18,925 nt of DNA from NCBI GenBank assembly GCA_900542565.1, contig UQOC01000044.1, forward strand, positions 1 through 18,925. Direction: 5' to 3'. Made by a program: the position numbers and the translations under genes. Below the pieces are notes generated by a model. The model was not told where the DNA came from. It saw nothing but the letters and a program-made list of their open reading frames with translations, and searched no databases. Positions 14,149-18,925 of the stretch are shown here, piece after piece. Source of the stretch: an uncultured Eubacteriales bacterium (lineage in GTDB: Bacteria; Bacillota; Clostridia; Peptostreptococcales; Anaerovoracaceae). The first letter of the stretch is position 1. Each line of letters starts with the position of its first letter.

Positions 14149-15081
14149 ATGCATATGGCAGGGAGAAACAAAGGGAATATATTTCTTTTGCTGGCGGCTC
14201 TCGTATGGGGTATGGGCCTTGTGAGCCAGCAGGCAGGTATGGAACATCTGGGGCCTTTGGGATTTACCGCAGTGAGGTGTACCTTAGGAGGCCTTTCGAT
14301 GTTTCCTGTTGTATGGATCGCAGACAGGAGAAAAAAAGAAGCCCCACAGGCCCATGAGGCTGCGGCAAAAAAGAAAGCAACAGTCAAAGGTGCTTTGGTA
14401 TGCGCCGCTGCCCTTATAACGCTCATATTGTGCCAGCAGTACGGACTTATGTTCACAACAGTTGGAAAGGCTGGTTTTATAACCGCCCTGTATATCGTGA
14501 TAACGCCGGTGGGAAGCATGGTATTCCTGAAGAAAAAGATCAGCATAAATACTTGGGCGGCAGTAGCCATTGCCCTTGCCGGGATGTACCTTTTATGCCT
14601 TACCGGAGGCATAAGTTCCGTAAACACAGGAGATCTGATAATGCTCCTTGCTGCCGCTGCAAGTTCCGCTCATATGCTGGCAGTAGATCATTTTGTCGAA
14701 AAAGCTGATCCTGTCAGGCTTTCATGTTTCCAGTTCATGATCACAGGACTTGCCTGTTTCATTCCTGCCCTTATTTTTGAGGGAGATACTTTCAACTTTG
14801 AAAATATCCGCCTCAGCGCAGTACCGGTAATATATGCGGGCATGGCGTCCTGTGCAGTGGGATACACATTCCAGATAATAGGCCAGAGATACACTGATCC
14901 GGGGATAGCTGCTCTGCTGCTTTCCCTTGAAACAGTTTTTGCCCTGATCGCCGGCTGGCTGATACTGGGAGAAGTCATGGAACCTTATGAATATGCCGGG
15001 TGCGCTCTGATGTTTGCCGCAATAATCACGGCACAGCTTCCGCAGCGCCGCAGCAGAAAGGACATGCCTCCGGATATATAG
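14149..15081 (+). CDS. EamA/DMT family transporter (ten-TM permease)
   Basis: A 310-residue integral membrane protein of the drug/metabolite transporter superfamily, built from two EamA repeats of about five helices. The first repeat (about 10-155) starts GNIFLLLAALVWGMG, and the second (about 165-300) GDLIMLLAAAASSAHM; each ends in a pattern of the VFALIAGWLILGE type. These proteins export or import amino acids, sugars or drugs; the substrate cannot be read from sequence. A polar, Lys-rich loop lies at about 60-78. ATG 14149 has AGGAG (14138-14142) at good distance. LytTR lies upstream and NimA-like downstream, all separately promoted. Confidence 0.9.
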   Translation: MHMAGRNKGNIFLLLAALVWGMGLVSQQAGMEHLGPLGFTAVRCTLGGLSMFPVVWIADRRKKEAPQAHEAAAKKKATVKGALVCAAALITLILCQQYGLMFTTVGKAGFITALYIVITPVGSMVFLKKKISINTWAAVAIALAGMYLLCLTGGISSVNTGDLIMLLAAAASSAHMLAVDHFVEKADPVRLSCFQFMITGLACFIPALIFEGDTFNFENIRLSAVPVIYAGMASCAVGYTFQIIGQRYTDPGIAALLLSLETVFALIAGWLILGEVMEPYEYAGCALMFAAIITAQLPQRRSRKDMPPDI

Positions 15082-15104
15082 GGCAGGTCTTATGGTGCAG
15101 ATTT

Positions 15105-15203
15105 CCGGACAAGCGGCATGGCCGGAAGGCAGGCATGGTATCAAGGCCGGACAATACGCCTGGGGACAGGCCGGATGTTCTGGGAGCAGGCCGGATGTCC
15201 GGA
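15105..15203. repeat. Cluster of CCGGA motifs upstream of the NimA-like gene
   Basis: CCGGA occurs at 15105, 15122, 15147, 15171, 15191 and 15199. Two copies belong to a longer direct repeat, CAGGCCGGATGT, at 15167-15178 and 15187-15198, exactly 20 bp apart. The cluster lies in the non-coding gap just upstream of the promoter at 15213. Confidence 0.5.
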
Positions 15204-15212
15204 GAAATTCCG

Positions 15213-15241
15213 TTGACCATGCCCGGTGAAAATGTTATGAT
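15213..15241 (+). promoter_or_regulatory. Promoter of the NimA-like gene
   Basis: TTGACC (15213-15218, five of six), 17 bp, TATGAT (15236-15241, five of six), ending 38 bp before the start codon. Confidence 0.75.
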
Positions 15242-15279
15242 GAGAAAAACATCCATATTTAGACAGACGAGGTGATAAA

Positions 15280-15774
15280 ATGTTCAGAAAAATGCGCAGG
15301 TTCAAGCAGCTTCTGCCTGAACAGGAAACGGTCAGCATCATAGACGGTGCAAAGACAGGTGTGCTGGGCGTGATAGGTGATGACGGCTATCCTTATACGG
15401 TACCTGTAAATCATGTGCTTGTCGGAAACCGGATTTATTTTCACTCAGCCAGGGAAGGGCACAAGGTAGACGCCATCAGGAAATGTCCAAAGGTTTCATT
15501 TTCGTTCATAGATAAGGAAGATGTGATCTCAAGGGAGTTCACCACATACTTCCGCAGTGCCCAGGTTTTCGGAAGTGCAGTTATTGTCCAGGACCAGCAG
15601 GAAAAGGATATGGCCCTGCTCAAATTCTGCGAAAAATTCTGTTCAGCAGATATGGACAGATTTGAGGAAGTAATGGCCAATGAGGCTTCACAGGCTATCA
15701 TCATCAGGGTGGATATTGAACAGATGACAGGCAAGGAAGCCATAGAACTGGTCAAGGCAAGGAAACAGGGGTAA
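15280..15774 (+). CDS. Pyridoxamine 5'-phosphate oxidase-like flavoprotein (NimA-related)
   Basis: A 164-residue FMN-binding split-barrel protein. Blocks such as TGVLGVIGDDGYPYTVPVNHV, IYFHSAREGHKVDAI (H55, H61) and KVSFSFI fit the NimA-like subgroup, some of which reduce 5-nitroimidazoles. Sequence alone cannot establish resistance; most members have unknown natural substrates. GAGGTG lies upstream of ATG 15280. The 3' end overlaps the end of the convergent ABC permease gene by 23 bp (15752-15774). Confidence 0.88.
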   Translation: MFRKMRRFKQLLPEQETVSIIDGAKTGVLGVIGDDGYPYTVPVNHVLVGNRIYFHSAREGHKVDAIRKCPKVSFSFIDKEDVISREFTTYFRSAQVFGSAVIVQDQQEKDMALLKFCEKFCSADMDRFEEVMANEASQAIIIRVDIEQMTGKEAIELVKARKQG

Positions 15775-16519
15775 ATTTCAGGAACAGTCCAGCCAAAAGA
15801 GCGCACAGCAAGCCGATAATGAGCATGACAGGCGGGCTGATGAGCATGAAACCTGCAAGCTGCCCTGCCATCAGGAGGATGACAGGGATAACGATAAAGA
15901 CAGCCCTCTGCTGTGATTCCTCAACGCTCTTGGCCTTGGCAGACCCGCGGACAATGAGGGTTATGGCTATGAGAGAGATGGCAGGCGAAATGATGAGCAT
16001 GGCTCCCAGCCAGTTCAGGCCGGGCATGAGAAGAATGCCCATAAGGATATAAGAAATCGTCTCAAGTACCAGCGCCATAGCTGTAAAAGAGATCAGAGAA
16101 ACCAGCATACTCAGGAAAAAGGATGCGGCTATCTTTGCCTGAAAGATCTGCCTCACAGGCAGAGGGCAATATAGGAGCGTCTCCAGAGTATGCTTTTCTT
16201 TTTCTCCCACAAAGGAACTGGCGGCCATTACAGAGGCTGTCATGACAGGTATGATGAAAAACAATATTGGCATTATGTTGTTGAAGATCATGGCTGATGC
16301 TGCAGGCCTTATATCATAGCCGGCAGTGTGCTGTGGGAGCAGTGCGAGCATCTGCTGCAGATCCGGGTCATCAGACCCGAAGTAGACGGCGACCATGAAT
16401 ATGGCAGGCAGCACAACGGTCATGATGAGTGGTACCATAAGAATAGCAGAAAACATCCTTTTATCAGACAGGATATTTTTAAGGTCTTTTTTTATTATTG
16501 CTTTCATCGGCATGTTCAT
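15752..16519 (-). CDS. ABC-2 type exporter permease
   Basis: A 255-residue membrane protein with about six predicted helices (roughly 22-47, 80-105, 130-155, 165-188, 203-225 and 229-250). It resembles NatB/ABC-2 permeases: a long extracytoplasmic loop after helix 1 and FVGEKEKHTLETLLYCPLP, the conserved cytoplasmic coupling segment, after helix 2. With the ATPase encoded just upstream it probably forms a homodimeric-permease exporter. Substrate unknown. Its ATG overlaps the ATPase stop as ATGA (16516-16519), and AGGAGG precedes it within the ATPase gene. Another ATG two codons in is possible. Confidence 0.9.
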   Translation of the reverse strand: MNMPMKAIIKKDLKNILSDKRMFSAILMVPLIMTVVLPAIFMVAVYFGSDDPDLQQMLALLPQHTAGYDIRPAASAMIFNNIMPILFFIIPVMTASVMAASSFVGEKEKHTLETLLYCPLPVRQIFQAKIAASFFLSMLVSLISFTAMALVLETISYILMGILLMPGLNWLGAMLIISPAISLIAITLIVRGSAKAKSVEESQQRAVFIVIPVILLMAGQLAGFMLISPPVMLIIGLLCALLAGLFLKFTPVSLP

Positions 16520-17403
16520 AAAGCCACCTCCTTTTGAGGGCGGTTTCCGGAAGTAAGGGCAAAATATATCTCTTCCAGAGAAGGTTCTTTCTTTTCAACT
16601 GCATATATGTCGCCGCCTTTTTCAACGATCTCACGGACCATGGCAGGTATCTGGCTGTCAGAAGTCACAGGTCTTTCAATGATCCCGCCTGCAGTGCGTA
16701 TCGTCAGCGATGAAACTGGAAGGACACGGGATCTGAGCTGGCCGAGAGTGCCTGTTGCCAGCAGGATCCCGTTATCTATAAGGCCAAAACGGCTGCAGAT
16801 CTCCTGAGCATACCTGAGCTGATGAGTGCACAGGAAAACCGTCACGCCGTGTTCTTTTGCCAGAGAATCGATCATATTGTTGACATTCTGGGCGCTTTCA
16901 GGGTCGAGCCCTGATGTCGGCTCATCGAGAAAGAGGACAGAGGGACGGTGCATAAGAGCTCTTGCAAGGGAAAGTCTCTGGCGCATTCCGGTGGAATAGG
17001 CAGAAAGCTTTTTTCCTCCGGCATCGGACAGATCAAGGCTTCTGAGGATGTCTGCTGCCCGTCTTTTGGCTTCTTCAGGAGAAAGCCCGAAGAGAGAACC
17101 ATAAAATATGAGATTATCTGTACCGGTCATGTTGTCGTACATCATAGCATGTTCTGTCACCACACCTGAAACAGCGTGGACTTTTTCGGGATCATTGGCA
17201 GGGTCAGAGCCCATTACCTGACAGGCTCCTCCTGTCGGCTTCAATATGCCTGTAAGCATTTTCACTGTGGTAGTCTTGCCTGCGCCATTGGGACCCAGAA
17301 AACCGAACACTTCGCCGGAACAGAGGCTCAGGCTGATTTTTTTGACGGCTTCTTTGCCGTCTTCAAATGTCTTGGACAGATTGTCCAGTTTGACTGATTC
17401 CAT
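16516..17403 (-). CDS. ABC exporter ATP-binding protein (NatA-like)
   Basis: A 295-residue ABC ATPase that energises the adjacent ABC-2 permease. Walker A GPNGAGKT is at 37-44, the signature YSTGMRQR at about 136-143 (a variant of LSGGQ usual in this group), Walker B LFLDEP at 157-162, the D-loop SGLDP, and the switch His in CTHQ. The Q-loop Gln is Glu (VVTEHAMMYDNMT), also common in NatA-like members. A C-terminal accessory region of about 80 residues follows. The start lies at a double ATG (17406 or 17403) after AGGAG; 17403 has the better spacing. A longer frame to 17688 runs through the promoter and is not real. Confidence 0.93.
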   Translation of the reverse strand: MESVKLDNLSKTFEDGKEAVKKISLSLCSGEVFGFLGPNGAGKTTTVKMLTGILKPTGGACQVMGSDPANDPEKVHAVSGVVTEHAMMYDNMTGTDNLIFYGSLFGLSPEEAKRRAADILRSLDLSDAGGKKLSAYSTGMRQRLSLARALMHRPSVLFLDEPTSGLDPESAQNVNNMIDSLAKEHGVTVFLCTHQLRYAQEICSRFGLIDNGILLATGTLGQLRSRVLPVSSLTIRTAGGIIERPVTSDSQIPAMVREIVEKGGDIYAVEKKEPSLEEIYFALTSGNRPQKEVAL

Positions 17404-17460
17404 CATATATCTCCTGATCTGAATTATCATGGGGAATATATCCCGGTATTTTCCTTTAGT

Positions 17461-17489
17461 ATTATAATTCCTGGGACGGATTTTCGCAA
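17461..17489 (-). promoter_or_regulatory. Promoter of the ABC exporter operon
   Basis: On the - strand TTGCGA (plus 17484-17489), 17 bp, perfect TATAAT (plus 17461-17466), about 55 bp upstream of the ATPase start. The GGAAAA repeats begin directly upstream of the -35. Confidence 0.65.
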
Positions 17490-17493
17490 TGGT

Positions 17494-17580
17494 CTGTGTG
17501 CGGGAAAAACAGGCTGTGTGAGGGAAAACCAGACGGTCTGCGGAAAACCGGGATCCGCCTCCGGAAAAAAACGGAAAACG
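17494..17580. repeat. Helically spaced GGAAAA repeats in the divergent intergenic region
   Basis: GGAAAA starts at 17503, 17523, 17542, 17563 and 17573, spacings of 20, 19, 21 and 10 bp. The first two belong to a longer near-identical unit, CTGTGTG-N-GGGAAAA (17494-17510 and 17514-17530). The third retains GGTCTGCGGAAAACC. All sit between the ABC exporter promoter and the amidohydrolase promoter. Confidence 0.6.
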
Positions 17581-17625
17581 CCAGCGATCCCGGCCGGAGC
17601 AGGTTGTGCAGACAGGTTCTTCTCG

Positions 17626-17654
17626 TTGACAATCCGCTGTAAAAAAGTTATATT
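17626..17654 (+). promoter_or_regulatory. Promoter of the amidohydrolase gene
   Basis: Perfect TTGACA (17626-17631), 17 bp, TATATT (17649-17654, five of six), 24 bp before the start codon with AAAGGAGG in between. It is divergent from the ABC exporter promoter. Confidence 0.8.
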
Positions 17655-17678
17655 TATGGTAACAAAGGAGGATATCAA

Positions 17679-18925
17679 ATGAAGACATCAGCGGATAAGA
17701 TATTTATCAACGCCAGAGCGTATACTCTTGAAAGCGAAGGCGTGTGCAAAGAAGCCATCGTAGTGAAAGACGGGAAATTTGCCTATGTGGGCAGCAATGA
17801 GACGGCACTGGCAGATTACCAGGCAGATCAGGTGATAGACCTGGAAGGCAAGACGGTACTGCCGGGTATGGGAGATTCCCATCTGCATTTTGCGGCATTC
17901 TGCAAGCTCTTCAGCTGGGTTGATCTTGGAGGCGCCGGGAGCAAGAAAGAAGCAATAGACATGCTTGCGGCCAAAGCTGCTGAAACCCCTGAAGGAGAAT
18001 GGATAACCGGCTTCAATTTTGACCAGTCAAAGTGGGATGACAGCGGCGACAGGCTGCCAACAAGGGAAGATCTTGACAAGGCGACTGTCAGGCACCCTGT
18101 AATGATAAAGAGAGTATGCATGCATGCGGCGGTAGCCAACACTGCGGCCATACAAAAGGCAGGGATAGGAAAGGATTATGATTTCGGCGAAGGCGGCCTT
18201 GTGGAACTGGACAAAGACGGCATACCGACCGGGATATTCCGGGAACAGGCTTCAAGGATATTTGACGAGATCATCCCAGATCCTTTTGAAAACACCGAAA
18301 ACAAGAAAAAGTGCATGAAAAAGGGATTTGACCTGGCAGTATCCTACGGACTTACCATGATGCACACTTATGCATCGGAGATCTACCAGTATTTTGAAAA
18401 CTATGACGATTATCTGGAACTGAACAGGAAGGGGCAGCTTCCAGTCAGAATGACCGTATGTATAGACAATTTCTATAACAAACCTTTCGTGACCAAGGCG
18501 GAGCGGGAGGATCCGTTCAGAGCTGTACAGTATGGCACATTTAAGATCTTCAGCGACGGCTCCCTCGGATCAAGATCAGCCAAGCTGTATGAGCCTTATG
18601 CAGACGATCCTGATACGACAGGGATGCTGGTCATAAGCCAGGAGGACCTGAACGAAAGAATGCTGAAGGCCTATGAGATGGGGCTCCAGCCGGCAGTACA
18701 CTGTATAGGCGACATGGGGCTGGATGTTGTACTGACGGCCATAGAATACACGCTGGAAAAGAGCCGTGAGCGTGGGATGACCGAAAGAGAGCAAAGGGAC
18801 AGACTGCCTTTCAGGATAATACACGCGCAGATGTCTACTCCGCAGCTCATAGAGAGGATGAAAAAACTTCCTGTAGAACTTGACATACAGCCAGTCTTTT
18901 TCCTGACTGACATGCACTGGATAAG
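17679..18925 (+). CDS. YtcJ-like amidohydrolase (amidohydrolase family 3), partial
   Basis: A metal-dependent hydrolase of the amidohydrolase superfamily, cut off by the window end after about 415 residues (family members are around 530). N-terminal beta-sandwich residues 1-62 end in VLPGMGDSHLH, with H68 and H70 as the first metal-binding pair. The IKRVCMHAAVANTAA region, KIFSDGSLGSRSA, AVHCIGD and RIIHAQ are typical YtcJ-type blocks; the last two carry further catalytic-site histidines. Substrates in this family are mostly unknown (N-acyl or amide compounds). ATG 17679 follows AAAGGAGG and a strong promoter. It has no visible signal peptide, so it is probably cytosolic. Confidence 0.9.
   Translation, partial: MKTSADKIFINARAYTLESEGVCKEAIVVKDGKFAYVGSNETALADYQADQVIDLEGKTVLPGMGDSHLHFAAFCKLFSWVDLGGAGSKKEAIDMLAAKAAETPEGEWITGFNFDQSKWDDSGDRLPTREDLDKATVRHPVMIKRVCMHAAVANTAAIQKAGIGKDYDFGEGGLVELDKDGIPTGIFREQASRIFDEIIPDPFENTENKKKCMKKGFDLAVSYGLTMMHTYASEIYQYFENYDDYLELNRKGQLPVRMTVCIDNFYNKPFVTKAEREDPFRAVQYGTFKIFSDGSLGSRSAKLYEPYADDPDTTGMLVISQEDLNERMLKAYEMGLQPAVHCIGDMGLDVVLTAIEYTLEKSRERGMTEREQRDRLPFRIIHAQMSTPQLIERMKKLPVELDIQPVFFLTDMHWI

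Noticed and set aside
17404..17688. N-terminal extension of the ABC ATPase to 390 residues
   Set aside because: The added residues span the promoter and the GGAAAA repeats; the AGGAG before the double ATG at 17401-17406 marks the true start.
1..18925. tRNA, rRNA, CRISPR arrays, transposases or prophage genes
   Set aside because: I saw no T-loop-like tRNA signatures, regular spacer-repeat arrays, transposase motifs or phage structural genes.

Overview
The window looks like a chromosomal housekeeping region from a low-to-mid GC member of the Bacillota, most likely class Clostridia. The evidence is the gene order (ylxM-ffh-rpsP-khpA-rimM-trmD, then a yggS-sepF-yggT-divIVA-lspA-rluD cell-division block, and yicC-gmk-rpoZ), strong AGGAGG-type ribosome binding sites, heavy use of ATA (Ile) and AGG/AGA (Arg) codons, and a small four-cysteine protein resembling Gin/CsfB, which suggests a spore-forming lineage. 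A narrower placement, for example near the Anaerovoracaceae, is only a guess.

Layout. 1-415: left edge with a cut-off reading frame bearing a Walker A motif, GC-rich repeats around a strong hairpin, and a promoter. 416-4116: SRP and translation operon (ylxM, ffh, rpsP, khpA, rimM, trmD). 4117-9446: a palindrome-bearing promoter, then a membrane-anchored HlyD-like protein, yggS, sepF, yggT, divIVA, a tiny leader ORF, lspA, rluD and a flavin reductase-like gene, all on + and tightly packed. 9487-11428: two - strand genes (Gin-like protein, RqcH). 11582-13366: yicC, gmk, rpoZ on +. 13367-13737: about 370 bp without a gene but with hairpins and a direct repeat. 13738-15774: a stand-alone LytTR regulator, an EamA-type transporter and a NimA-like flavoprotein, each with its own signals. 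15752-17403: a two-gene ABC-2 exporter on -. 17407-17678: a divergent regulatory region with helically spaced GGAAAA repeats. 17679 to the end: an amidohydrolase cut off by the window edge.

Together the genes cover co-translational membrane targeting (YlxM/Ffh), ribosome and tRNA maturation (RpsP, KhpA, RimM, TrmD, RluD), septum placement (SepF, DivIVA, YggT), lipoprotein processing (LspA), rescue of stalled 50S subunits (RqcH), and GMP kinase plus the omega subunit of RNA polymerase. The right third is accessory: small-molecule transport, a flavoprotein and an amidohydrolase. I found no clear defence or mobile system. The most noteworthy items are intergenic or local: phased GGAAAA repeats, a leader ORF overlapping lspA, a palindrome on the hlyD promoter, the Glu-Arg in RqcH where Asp-Arg is expected, and expected neighbours (rplS, ylmH, remA) that are missing from their usual slots.
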